Assembly: GCA_036404435.1 (NCBI GenBank)
Contig: DASWZN010000051.1
Location: 1 to 64,000 of the forward strand
DNA: 64,000 bases
Source of the DNA: DASWZN01 sp036404435
Lineage (GTDB): Bacteria > Acidobacteriota > Terriglobia > Bryobacterales > Bryobacteraceae
Direction of reading: 5' to 3'
Part shown: piece by piece, positions 7,845 through 16,987 of the stretch
How positions within the stretch are numbered: position 1 is the stretch's first letter
How the letters are laid out: every line of letters begins with the position of its first letter
Notes under the pieces: model-generated
Databases searched by the model: none
Seen by the model: only the letters and a program-made list of their open reading frames with translations
Told to the model about the DNA's origin: nothing
Program-made: the position numbers and the translations under genes

Positions 7845-9743
7845 TCACTCTGCCCGCAGGGCCACGACCGGGTCGATGCGGGCTGCCCGCAGCGCCGGTA
7901 GCAGCAAGGCCAGCGCCGCCGCTCCGGCCAGCACCGTCGCCACGCCGGTCAGGATGGCTGGATCTCCCGGTGAAACCCCATGGAGCATCGCCTGGAGGAA
8001 GCGGCTGAACCCGAGCGAGGCGGCCAGCCCGATGCCGAGCCCGATCAGCACGAGCCGCATCCCATCCTGCAAGACGAATCCCAACAGGTCAGCCGGCGCG
8101 GCACCCAGCGCGCCGCGGATGCCGATCTCTCGCGTGCGCTGCGCGACGGAGTAGGAGATGACGCCGTACAGCCCAATGGCGCCCAACAGCAATGCCAATG
8201 TGGCGAAGATTCCCAGCAGTGCCATGCTGAAGCGCTGGCGGGCCAGCGAATCCGCCACGATCCCTTCGAGCGGCATCACCTCGCCTGCCGGCAGCCCGGA
8301 AGCGGCCGTCAACTCGCACCGGATCGCACCGGCCAGCGTCATCGGGTCGCGGCGGGTGCGCACCACCCAGTTCAGCGGAGCCATCGTGCGGTTGGCATCC
8401 ATCATCGCGTCGGTCACCTGCGCAAGGGGAACGAACATCTCGGCGGGCTCGCGCGACCCCAGGCCCAGATCGCACGTGTTGCCCACGACGCCGACGATCT
8501 GGCGCGGCTTTTCGGCGAACCGTGGGCCCATGATGCGGCCGATCAGGATTTGCTGTCCCAGTGGGTCCTGTTTCGGGAAATACGTTGCCGCAAACACCTG
8601 GTTGACCATCATCACCGGGGCGGAAGCTTGCGCGTCCAGAGCAGAGAGAGCGCGGCCGGCCAGCACCGGGATGCGCAGCGCCGCGAAGTAGTGCGGGCTC
8701 ACGGTGCGGATCTTCTCGTCCGTTATGTTGTCGGGGTCCACCGGCCTGCCGACGATCTCGAAGGGAAGATCCTGGATCCCGTTCAGCGGCAGAAGATCGG
8801 TGGTGCCGGCGGCGACTACGCCGGGCAGGGCTTCCAGGCGCGACGCCGTGCGCTCGACCATGTCGGCAACGGCCCTGGTGCGCGCGAAGCGCCGGTCGGT
8901 AATCGACACCTGCATGGTGACGACATTATGGGCGTCGAAACCCGGGTTCACGCGACTCAGGCGGAAGAACGTCTCCACCAGGAGGCCGGCGCCGGCCAGG
9001 AGCACAAACGAAATCGCCACCTCGGCGATCACCAGGACGCGGCGGAGCCGGCTGGAACCAGGGCTTTCGGTCGTTCGCGTGCCCGCCTGCCGCAGCGCAT
9101 CGGCCACCGGCACACGCGCACTGTGGAGCGCAGGCGCTAGCCCAAACAGGACCCCGGTCGCAAGCGCCAGCACGGCTGCAAACAGGACCACGCGCCCGTC
9201 GAGCGTCGGAGCGGCGAACTGCGGCAGACCGGCGGGCGCCATGCGCATCAGGAGCGGCACGACGCCGTCGGCCAGCAGCAGCCCCGCCGCCGCTCCGGCG
9301 CCTGCCAGCAGCAGGCTTTCGGTCAGCAGTTGCCGCGCCAGCACCCAGCGGGTCGCGCCGAGGGCGCGCCGCACGGCGATCTCGTGCTGCCGCCCGGTGA
9401 ATCGCGCCAGCAGCAAGTTGGCCACGTTGGCGCAAGCAATCAGCAGCACAAACGCCACGGCGCCCATCAACACCAGTAACGCCGGCCGGGACCCGGCCAC
9501 CAAGTATTCGTGATAGGCCACCACGCCGATGGTTTCCCGGTCGTCCATCAGCCCGGACTTGTATGTCGCACGAAAGCTCTCGCCGGCCGCATGCATGTCG
9601 CGCTGGGCGGACTCCAGGGCTACCCCCGGCTTCAACCGCGCCAGCACGGTGTAGTCGTTGGCTAGGTCGGCCGGGTCGATCGCCAGCGCGAGCGGCATCC
9701 ACAGATCCGCATGCTGGGGAGAATCGAAGCCCGCCGGCATCAC
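7845..9743 (-). pseudogene. 5'-truncated ADOP/MacB-type ABC permease
   Basis: The 632-residue frame carries the C-terminal three quarters of an acidobacterial permease: a periplasmic start (IGVMPAGFDSPQHADLWMPL), a first FtsX-like block (ANVANLLLARFTGRQHEIAVRRALGA), a MacB_PCD-like middle (VNQVFAATYFPKQDPLGQQI) and a second FtsX block (REIGIRGALGA), ending RAARIDPVVALRAE. Full ADOP proteins are about 800 residues and begin with a membrane helix plus MacB_PCD domain. That start is missing. Upstream of the IGVMPAGF motif the frame hits a TAG, and the sequence becomes the opposite-strand tail of a YjbR gene. The apparent GTG start at 9743 is therefore probably not a natural start. Family role: subunits of MacB-like export or mechanotransmission systems. 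No ATPase gene is adjacent. Confidence 0.8.
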
Positions 9744-9747
9744 TCCG

Positions 9748-9990
9748 ATGCGGACGCACCAAGGCTACGGGAACCTGAAACTCACGCCCGAGCAACAGGC
9801 GGAGTTCGTTGCCGAACAGCCGGACGTGTTCGTCCCCATTCCCGGAGGATGGGGAAGGATGGGAATGACTCATGTCCGCCTGGATGCGGCGAACGAGGAT
9901 CTCCTGGCTGGCGCTCTCCGCACGGCGTGGAGGCTGCGGATCGAGCGGAACTCAAATCCGAGCGGGAAGAAACGTGGACCCTCCTCTTAA
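9748..9990 (+). pseudogene. C-terminal fragment of a MmcQ/YjbR-family protein
   Basis: From about 9758 the plus strand encodes YGNLKLTPEQQAEFVAE, then DVFVPIPGGWGRMGMTHVRL and a final A-LRTAWR helix. This is the characteristic C-terminal half of MmcQ/YjbR (DUF419) proteins, which are DNA-binding-like small proteins of unknown function. The N-terminal half, including the usual PGVEE and HPDFR-type region, is absent. The frame runs straight back into antisense of the permease. Both genes lost their 5' ends at the same junction (about 9743-9758), pointing to a single deletion or rearrangement. Confidence 0.75.
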
Positions 9991-10088
9991 TCGACGCAAC
10001 ATCCCTGTTTCATTTGTCCGTAACCTCCGCGGCGTAACGTAAAGTGAGCCTTCCGGACTCCAGACCGGTGGGTGCGCCCAGGAACAAC

Positions 10089-11447
10089 ATGAACCCATCT
10101 TCCCTGTCGAGATTTGCCGCCGCATCCGTCCTACTGGCAGCCAGCACGGCGGCCGCGCCCGTCCTGCTGATCTCCATCGACGGCTTGAAACCGGAGTATG
10201 TGACCCAGGCCGACGAGCACGGCTTGAAGATCCCGAACTTGCGCAGGTTCATCCCAGAAGGGACTTATGCCGAAGGCGTAGTCGGCGTTGTTCCGACCGT
10301 CACCTATCCCAGCCATACAACCATCGTCACGGGCGTCGCGCCAGCCGAGCACGGCGTGATCTCGAATACCAAGTTCGACCCGCTGCTGAAGAATCATGCC
10401 GGCTGGTACTGGTATGGTCGGGACATCCGCACACAAACGCTCTGGGAGGCGGCGAGCCGGGCCGGCATTACCACCGCCAGCATCAACTGGCCGGTGACCG
10501 TGGCGGCGCGCGGCGTGCGTTACCTGATTCCGGAATACTGGCGCGCCGAGACCGAAGACGACCTCCGGCTGATCGAAGCGCTGAGCCGGCCCGATGGCTG
10601 GCTTCAGCAACTCGAAGAGAAGCTCGGGCCCTATACCAATGGCAACGAAACCTCCGTCGCGGGCGACGACATCCGCACTAAGTACTCGATCGAGATCATC
10701 GAGACCACACGGCCGGGGCTGATGACAATCCACCTCAGTGCGCTGGATGAAACGGAGCACAAGACAGCCCCGTTCAGTAAAGAGAGTTGCGAAACACTGG
10801 AAGCGCTGGATGGAATGATCGGCCGTATTGTGGCGGCGGCTTCTAAGTCGGACCCGAAAACGGTGGTCGCCATCGTGTCCGACCACGGTTTCGTGCGAAC
10901 CGACTATAAGCTGAACCTTGCGGCGCCCTTCGTACAAGCAGGCCTGATCACGGTGGGAAAACCCGACGCCATCTCGGGGGCGAGGACCGTCTCCGACTGG
11001 TTGGCATCGCCCTGGCCCGCCGGTGGAATGGCGGGCGTGATGCTGAAAGATCCGGCGGATACGGCGGTTAGGGAGCGTGTCGGCAGGCTCCTCCAGAACC
11101 TGGCGGCCGATCCGGACGGCGGCGTCGCCCGCGTCATCGCTGGCGCGGAGATCGGCAAGCTGGGCGGATTCCCCGATGCCGCTTTCCTGGTCGAGCTGAA
11201 ACCGGGCCATCAGCTCGGCTACGCGTTCTCGGGCCCGCTCGTAACGCCGACGCCGTCCACCGGGATGCACGGATACCTGCCGGATCGTCCCGAGATGCGC
11301 GCGTCGTTCTTCATCATGGGACCCGGCATCGCGCGGGGCAAGCAACTGGGCGTGATCGACATGCGGCAGATCGCGCCCACTCTCGCCGCCATTCTGGGTG
11401 TGCCGTTGCCGGCCGCCACTCAACCCAAGCTGGCCGTTTCCGAGTGA
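10089..11447 (+). CDS. Secreted type I phosphodiesterase/nucleotide pyrophosphatase
   Basis: The ATG at 10089 is chosen over an upstream GTG at 10044 because CAGGA precedes it and it opens a signal peptide (MNPSSLSRFAAASVLLAAST). The mature 452-residue protein begins with the metal-binding LLISIDGLKPEY motif. Next comes the nucleophile region PTVTYPSHTTIVTGVAPAEHG, where the Thr before Tyr-Pro corresponds to the catalytic Thr of the NPP family. Later metal ligands are visible in SALDETEHKTAP and IVSDHGF. It matches the alkaline-phosphatase superfamily (PF01663-type) phosphodiesterases that act outside the cytoplasm on phosphodiester or pyrophosphate bonds. The substrate is not determinable. 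Its 3' end overlaps a phnX remnant on the other strand. Confidence 0.88.
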   Translation: MNPSSLSRFAAASVLLAASTAAAPVLLISIDGLKPEYVTQADEHGLKIPNLRRFIPEGTYAEGVVGVVPTVTYPSHTTIVTGVAPAEHGVISNTKFDPLLKNHAGWYWYGRDIRTQTLWEAASRAGITTASINWPVTVAARGVRYLIPEYWRAETEDDLRLIEALSRPDGWLQQLEEKLGPYTNGNETSVAGDDIRTKYSIEIIETTRPGLMTIHLSALDETEHKTAPFSKESCETLEALDGMIGRIVAAASKSDPKTVVAIVSDHGFVRTDYKLNLAAPFVQAGLITVGKPDAISGARTVSDWLASPWPAGGMAGVMLKDPADTAVRERVGRLLQNLAADPDGGVARVIAGAEIGKLGGFPDAAFLVELKPGHQLGYAFSGPLVTPTPSTGMHGYLPDRPEMRASFFIMGPGIARGKQLGVIDMRQIAPTLAAILGVPLPAATQPKLAVSE

Positions 11448-11617
11448 GAGCCGCAGGCCAAGCGGCGATTGATCGAATCAATCACGGCCGGAAGCTCCGC
11501 GAGCCCTTCGATGGTGTAGTGAGCGCCCGCGGCCAACAGCCGTTCCGAAGCGGCTGCGAGCCTCTGCTCGAGATCGGCGCGGGACAGCGACTCGACCTCC
11601 GCTTGCGATAGCCCGAG
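11420..11617 (-). pseudogene. phnX: C-terminal remnant of phosphonoacetaldehyde hydrolase
   Basis: Minus-strand translation gives LGLSQAEVESLSRADLEQRL, then AAGAHYTIEGLAELPAVIDS and IDRRLACG. This closely follows the conserved C-terminus of PhnX (HAD superfamily), including the AGAHYxIE and ELPxVID motifs. Immediately upstream in the same frame is a TAA, so the catalytic core is gone. The remnant's reading frame ends inside the 3' end of the neighbouring phosphodiesterase. It is a degraded leftover of a phosphonate-utilisation gene; no other phn gene is present in the window. Confidence 0.65.
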
Positions 11618-11833
11618 TTATGAGACCAAAGGGGCAGAGAGCGGGCGACAGAAATCGTATGCTCTCGTCACCAGGACGGCGGTCGAGAAGAACCTTCAGA
11701 TCCTTGTCGCGGTCCAGCACCTCGGGCAAGAGATCTCGAAGCGCCGCATCGTCGCCGTCCAGACGTATCCATAAGCGCCCCACCCCCGTCCTCGCCGCCC
11801 CTTTAACATTTCTGTAACCAATTCGTCATCGTA

Positions 11834-11846
11834 TTGTAAAATACAA
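11834..11846. promoter_or_regulatory. Small AT-rich inverted repeat upstream of TPR-protease gene
   Basis: TTGTA-AAA-TACAA is a perfect 5-3-5 inverted repeat in an AT-rich island (11808-11848) that stands out from GC-rich surroundings, 32 bases before the ATG at 11879. It could be an operator or lie within a promoter, but no well-spaced -35/-10 pair is evident. The rest of the 11618-11878 gap shows no recognisable gene. Confidence 0.25.
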
Positions 11847-11878
11847 ATCGCGGGAAGTTGTAGAGTCCTGCCACGCCT

Positions 11879-13342
11879 ATGCGCCTGGCATGCACGCCAC
11901 CGATCTCCGGACTGGCCCTCCTGGCCGTTTCGGTGGTGATCTCGGCCGGAGCAGCCGAACTGACCGCGCCCACTCCGGATTCTGCTCAAAGCGATTTTGC
12001 CCTCCACGTCCGGAACGCGCGGTCGCTGCTGCGCTCAGGACGCATCCGCCAGGCTCTCGCGGAGGCGGCGGTGGCGGAACGGGCCGTTCCCGGGCGTGCC
12101 GAGACCATTGCGCTACTCGGCGATATCCATTTCCGCCGGGCCGATTTCGAGGCCGCCGATCGGGATTTCACTGCTGCCCTGGCGATTGACCCAAAGTGCG
12201 CGCGGGCGCACCTCGGTCTCGGGCGTCTCGACCAGCTCCATTTCCGGCGCCGGGCGGCCTTGCAGCGGATTGTCACCGCCTACTCGCTGAATCCGAACGA
12301 TCCGGATACGTTGCTGGCGTATTCCTCCGTGGCATCGGACCGGAAACAGCAGACACTCCTGCTCGAGAGGTATCTTGCGCTGGGCGCCGGGATGCCCCGG
12401 GAGCAACTCGAATCGGTGCTGGGGAGTTTGCAGTTTTATCGGCGCCTTGGCTCCCGAAAGCTGGCTCTCCTGGATGGCCCTTACCAACCCTATCGGCTGC
12501 CCATGAGCGTCTGGTCGGCGCGGCCGGGGCTGTCGAACGGTTTGCTGCTCGCGGTCAGCATTAACGGCAGCAAGCCGCTGCGCCTGGTTTTTGACACGGG
12601 AGCTGCGGGAATCGTCATCTCCCGGCGGTCGGCCGAGAAGCTCGGTCTGGAGTACTTGGCGGATGCGGGCCTGCGCGGAGTGGGCCAGAGCGGCGTCGAA
12701 GCCAGAAAGATGCTGGCGGACTCGGTCCGTGTTGGCGATCTGCGTCTGCGGAACTGCGTGGTTGATGTCGCCGATCGAGCCCTCGCCGATCAGATCGACG
12801 GAGCGATCGGCTCGAACTTATTTCAGCAGTTCCTGGTGCGGCTGGATGCGCGCCGCAGAGTCCTGGAGCTCCTTCCCTATCCCGACGAGGCGCCGCAGGG
12901 CCAATCCCAGGAGCAGGTCTGGGCAGGCCGGGACCGGACGGTGCCCCCCGGAATGGAGAACTTGATTCCGGTGTGCCAAGCCGGCCACTTGTTGCTGGTG
13001 AACGCAAAACTCCACGCCGCTTCCGGGTATCTCATCCTCGACACGGGAGCCGCTTTCAGTTCGGTCTCGAGGCAAATCGCTCTCCCGTTCGTGGAGCAAC
13101 CGGAGTTCGAGGTCTCAGGGCCGGGTGGGGGTCCTATAACCGCGTTTCGCGCCGGCGCCGTTCAGCTCCGGGTTGCCGATCGCGATCTCACCGACCCGGA
13201 TGTCATTACGCTCGACTTCGCCCGCCTCAGCAACGTGCACGGACTCGAAATCTCGGGTCTGATCGGTTACCCGATGCTGAGCCACTGCGCGCTGACCCTC
13301 GACTACCGCGACGGCCTGATCGGTTTCGACCGCGGCCGCTGA
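11879..13342 (+). CDS. Secreted TPR protein with two retropepsin-like aspartyl protease domains
   Basis: This 487-residue protein starts with a signal peptide (GLALLAVSVVISAGAAEL). Residues about 35-190 form TPR-type helices (AETIALLGDIHFRRADFEAA). Two aspartyl-protease signatures follow: LRLVFDTGAAGIVISRRSAE with the Asp near residue 239, and YLILDTGAAFSSVSR with the Asp near residue 387. Each has a flap-like Gly-rich segment and an I-G-x-x-x-L motif (GAIGSNLFQQF, GLIGYPMLSHC). Two DTGA halves in one chain suggest a pseudo-dimeric active site, as in bacterial pepsin/retropepsin-like periplasmic proteases. The protein substrate is unknown. A frameshifted copy of the last ~380 bases is found at 25710-26091. 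Confidence 0.85.
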   Translation: MRLACTPPISGLALLAVSVVISAGAAELTAPTPDSAQSDFALHVRNARSLLRSGRIRQALAEAAVAERAVPGRAETIALLGDIHFRRADFEAADRDFTAALAIDPKCARAHLGLGRLDQLHFRRRAALQRIVTAYSLNPNDPDTLLAYSSVASDRKQQTLLLERYLALGAGMPREQLESVLGSLQFYRRLGSRKLALLDGPYQPYRLPMSVWSARPGLSNGLLLAVSINGSKPLRLVFDTGAAGIVISRRSAEKLGLEYLADAGLRGVGQSGVEARKMLADSVRVGDLRLRNCVVDVADRALADQIDGAIGSNLFQQFLVRLDARRRVLELLPYPDEAPQGQSQEQVWAGRDRTVPPGMENLIPVCQAGHLLLVNAKLHAASGYLILDTGAAFSSVSRQIALPFVEQPEFEVSGPGGGPITAFRAGAVQLRVADRDLTDPDVITLDFARLSNVHGLEISGLIGYPMLSHCALTLDYRDGLIGFDRGR

Positions 13343-13440
13343 GAGCGCAGCCTGGAGCAGCGGCCGGGTTCATACAAGCTTCACGCAATCAAAACGGCAT
13401 TGAAACTCTCGACTGGTACGCTCTCTCAAAGGGAGGTTCG

Positions 13441-16400
13441 ATGCATCGCTATCTTGCAGCTTCTTTGCTGGTTTCATTGGCCTTATTGGCCCTTCCTGCG
13501 ACGGCGCAGTTCGAGACCGCCGACGTGCTAGGGACCGTTCGCGACCCCTCGGGTTCCACCATTGCGAGCGCTGCCGTGACTCTGCTGAACGAGGGCACGG
13601 GGATCCAAACAAAAACGCAGACCGATGGAAACGGCGATTTCACATTCCCGAATGTCCGGGTGGGGGGGTACACCGTCAGCGCGGAAGCGCCCGGCTTCGC
13701 CAAGGCGGTAGCGGCCGGAATCAGGGTGGATGTGGACGCCCGTCAGCGCGTTGACCTGACCCTGCAGGTGGGTCCAATCACGGAGTCGGTGAATGTGAGC
13801 GATGCCGCTGCTGTGCTGGAGACGGACTCGAGCCAGCACGGCCAAGTGATCAACACGCAGCAGATCCTGGAACTGCCGCTGAACGGCCGACAGTATTCGA
13901 GTCTGGCGCTGCTCGCCACGAACGTACATATATCGCCGATGGCCATCTCGTTCTCGCCCAGCGGCACGCCGCGCGAAGGCGCCTTCAACGTGAACGGCAT
14001 GCGCAGCACTTATAACAATTTCCTGCTGGATGGTTTGGACAACAATGCCTACTCGCCGAGCAATCAGGGATACTCGAGCCAGGTGGTGCAACCCTCGCCG
14101 GACGCCATCGCCGAATTCAAGGTGGTCACCAGCAATTTCAGCGCGGAATACGGGCGCGTGGGCGGCGGCGTGATCAACGCGGCTCTGCGGTCCGGGGCGA
14201 ACGAACTCCACGGAACCGCCTACGAGTTCCTGCGGAACACCGATCTGAACGCGGCCGGCTTCACCTTCAGCCCGGCGGTTTTCCAGAAGCCGACTTTGCA
14301 GCGGAACCAGTTTGGCACGACCATTGGCGGTCCGATGATCAAGAACAGGCTGTTCTTCTTCGCCGACTACGAAGGATACCGGCAGTTACAGAGCTACCTG
14401 AATTTCGATTCGCTGCCCTCATTGACCGATCGCGGGGGAACCTTGCCGGTCACGGTGGTGGACCCGTTGACCGGCGTGGTCTACCCGGCGAAGACACAGA
14501 TCCCGATTGCGACGTTGAACCCGTTTGCGGCGCAAGTCCTGAACGCGCTGCCGTCACCGAACGGGCCGGGGCGCTCCAACAATGACGAGGCGCTGCTCCC
14601 GCTGCGGGACTATTCCGACAAGTACGACGCCAAGCTGGATTACCACGTGAGCGATACGATGAACGCGTTCCTGCGTTTCAGCCAGCGCAAGGATCTGCAG
14701 TATTACGGACCGGACGTTACGGGGCCTTCGGGCGGAGGCGGCAACGGGAATATCCACGCCATCCAACAGCAAGCCGCGGCAGGGTATACCTGGACGCTGA
14801 CCAATTCTTCGATGCTGGATGCCCGCCTCGGTTTCGATCACGTTCTGGGCGGCAAGGCTCCTCCGTACGTGGGAGGCGACAGCATGCAGGATCTCTATGG
14901 CGGCTTTCAGGGCCTGCCCACGTCGTCGAATCTGACGGGCGGGTTGGACACGCAGTCGATCAGCGGGTTTTCGGCCTTTGGACGCCAGACCAGCAACCCG
15001 CAGTTCCAGAACCCGACTTCGTTCAATCCTAAGTTGAATTACTCGTGGGTGAAGGGGAAGCACTCGATCAAGACGGGTTACGAATTCACGGCCATCCGAA
15101 CCGAGGTCCTGGACGTGAACCCGCTCTACGGTGCGGACACTTACTCCGGACAGTTCAGCAAGCCCACCTGCGCGCAACTAGGGGAAGCGGCCGGCTGCGC
15201 CATCACGAACGATTCGGCCAGCTACGATCTGGCGGACTTCATTTTCGGTCTTCCAAGCGGGATCGCCCTCGGCAATGACGTCGTGACGAACCTCCGCCAG
15301 CACATACACGCGCTCTACTTTCAGGACGACTACCGCGTGACGCCGAAGTTGACGCTGAATCTGGGACTGCGCTGGGAGTTCGCGACTCCGCTCTGGGAGC
15401 GCGACAACAACTGGTCGAACTTCGATCCCACTACCGATACGATGGTGCGGGCGACGAACGGCAGTCTGTACGACCGCACGTTGGTGCATCCGGATTACAA
15501 GGACTTTGGGCCGCGCCTCGGCTTGGCATACTCGGTCACGCCGAAGACGGTGGTGCGCGCCGGGTACGGCATCAGCTATTCGTTCTTCAACCGGGTGGGC
15601 AGCGCGCAGGAAGGGATCAATGCTCCGCAAGCCCTGTTCGGCGTTCTGAACCAGTCCATTCCAGCGGGAGGGCCAGTGCCATCGACCTTCCTGACGACGC
15701 TCAACAGCTTCTCGACCGGCATCGACAACCCGGCCAATTTCAATCCGCTCACCTCCAACGTCGACTACATTCCGGCCAATACGCGCTGGCCGTATATTCA
15801 ATCGTGGCTAATCTCCGTACAGCGGGAGCTGATGAAAGATACCGTGCTGGAGGCGGCCTACAACGGAAATCACAGCCTGCGGCTGCCGATCATCGCCGAT
15901 TACAACCAAGCCTACCCGAACCAGCCGGGGCAGACGCTGGGAGTTCAGGCGCGCCGGCCGATATCGACTTTCGGCCCGATCACGTGGCTCGATCCGGCCG
16001 GCGACAACGACTACAACGGGCTGTCGGCCCGCTTCGAGCATCGCTTCTCGAACGGGCTGTACTTTTTGAACTCGTTTACCTGGTCGAAGGCGCTGGGCGA
16101 TTCGGAGCAAGCGCTGGAGTATTACGCCGGGTATTACGAAGCGAATCCGCAGAACATTCGGGACCTCCAGGCGGAGCGCGGGCCCTCCAGCTTCGACGTG
16201 AAGTTGATCAACGTCACCAGCTTAGTGTACGAGCTGCCTTTCGGCAAAGGCCGCAAGTATGCTTCGAACATGAAGCCGGTATTCGACGCGGTGCTGGGCG
16301 GATGGGAGCTGAACAACATCAACACGGCCAACACCGGAACTCCGCTCAATGTGTTCTACGGCCCCTCCACTGCGAATGACGTGACCGGGCTTTCGAACGA

Positions 16401-16767
16401 CTATCGCGGCCAGGCCTTCCTGCGGCCGGATGTCTCGGGCAGCGCGGTCAGCCAGACCACGTCGCAGATGATAAACGGCTATTTTGCCGGCTACGCCTTC
16501 ACGACGCCTCCGGCCAGCGCTCCTTTCGGAAACCTGGGCCGGAATGCATTTCGCGCTCCGGGTCTGGAGCAGTGGGATCTGGCGGCGGACAAGAAATTCA
16601 GGATTACGGAGAGGATTGGGTTGCAGCTCCGGTCGGAGTTTTTCAACGTGCTGAATCATACCAACTTCGGAGTGCCCGACACGAAGACGACGGACGCGGC
16701 GTTCGGGACGATCCGGCAGACGTATCCGGCGAGGCAGATCCAGTTTGGGTTGAAGGCGATGTTTTGA
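13441..16767 (+). CDS. Oar-like TonB-dependent receptor with carboxypeptidase-regulatory domain (1)
   Basis: The ATG at 13441 follows AGGGAGG at ideal spacing and opens a signal peptide (MHRYLAASLLVSLALLALPA). The long upstream frame overlapping the protease gene is not used. Of 1108 residues, about 25-110 form a carboxypeptidase-regulatory beta-sandwich (VLGTVRDPSGSTIASAAVTL). A TonB plug region follows (LPLNGRQYSSL, FLLDGLDNNAYSP, SAEYGRVGGGVINAALRSG). The remainder is a beta-barrel ending in the aromatic outer-membrane signature IQFGLKAMF. Family knowledge: Oar-type outer-membrane transporters, often for glycans or peptides. It is followed by a second gene of the same type on the same strand, 220 bases downstream. 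Confidence 0.9.
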   Translation: MHRYLAASLLVSLALLALPATAQFETADVLGTVRDPSGSTIASAAVTLLNEGTGIQTKTQTDGNGDFTFPNVRVGGYTVSAEAPGFAKAVAAGIRVDVDARQRVDLTLQVGPITESVNVSDAAAVLETDSSQHGQVINTQQILELPLNGRQYSSLALLATNVHISPMAISFSPSGTPREGAFNVNGMRSTYNNFLLDGLDNNAYSPSNQGYSSQVVQPSPDAIAEFKVVTSNFSAEYGRVGGGVINAALRSGANELHGTAYEFLRNTDLNAAGFTFSPAVFQKPTLQRNQFGTTIGGPMIKNRLFFFADYEGYRQLQSYLNFDSLPSLTDRGGTLPVTVVDPLTGVVYPAKTQIPIATLNPFAAQVLNALPSPNGPGRSNNDEALLPLRDYSDKYDAKLDYHVSDTMNAFLRFSQRKDLQYYGPDVTGPSGGGGNGNIHAIQQQAAAGYTWTLTNSSMLDARLGFDHVLGGKAPPYVGGDSMQDLYGGFQGLPTSSNLTGGLDTQSISGFSAFGRQTSNPQFQNPTSFNPKLNYSWVKGKHSIKTGYEFTAIRTEVLDVNPLYGADTYSGQFSKPTCAQLGEAAGCAITNDSASYDLADFIFGLPSGIALGNDVVTNLRQHIHALYFQDDYRVTPKLTLNLGLRWEFATPLWERDNNWSNFDPTTDTMVRATNGSLYDRTLVHPDYKDFGPRLGLAYSVTPKTVVRAGYGISYSFFNRVGSAQEGINAPQALFGVLNQSIPAGGPVPSTFLTTLNSFSTGIDNPANFNPLTSNVDYIPANTRWPYIQSWLISVQRELMKDTVLEAAYNGNHSLRLPIIADYNQAYPNQPGQTLGVQARRPISTFGPITWLDPAGDNDYNGLSARFEHRFSNGLYFLNSFTWSKALGDSEQALEYYAGYYEANPQNIRDLQAERGPSSFDVKLINVTSLVYELPFGKGRKYASNMKPVFDAVLGGWELNNINTANTGTPLNVFYGPSTANDVTGLSNDYRGQAFLRPDVSGSAVSQTTSQMINGYFAGYAFTTPPASAPFGNLGRNAFRAPGLEQWDLAADKKFRITERIGLQLRSEFFNVLNHTNFGVPDTKTTDAAFGTIRQTYPARQIQFGLKAMF

Positions 16768-16987
16768 AAGAGTCCTGCGCGTAGAGCGGCAGATCAGACC
16801 CGGCACGCCTCAACAACCTGCCGGGCCTGGCTGGCCGCGTGGTGCTCGCCAAAGAATCCAACGGCATCCGGCGCACCATGCTGACCGCCGATGCCGGGGG
16901 GGCCCGGAGCCCGCCCTGGTCTCATTGGGCGGCGATGGCCTCACGGTCAGCAAGGACGGCTCTGGGGAACTGGGAGGAGTTCAGACT

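Noticed and set aside
7980..9140. Long plus-strand frame inside the truncated permease
   Set aside because: His/Arg/Gln-rich composition and full overlap with the permease make it an antisense artefact.
12973..13440. N-terminal extension of the first Oar-like receptor into the protease gene
   Set aside because: The extension is Arg/Pro-rich shadow of the protease frame; the ATG at 13441 has a strong ribosome site and a signal peptide.
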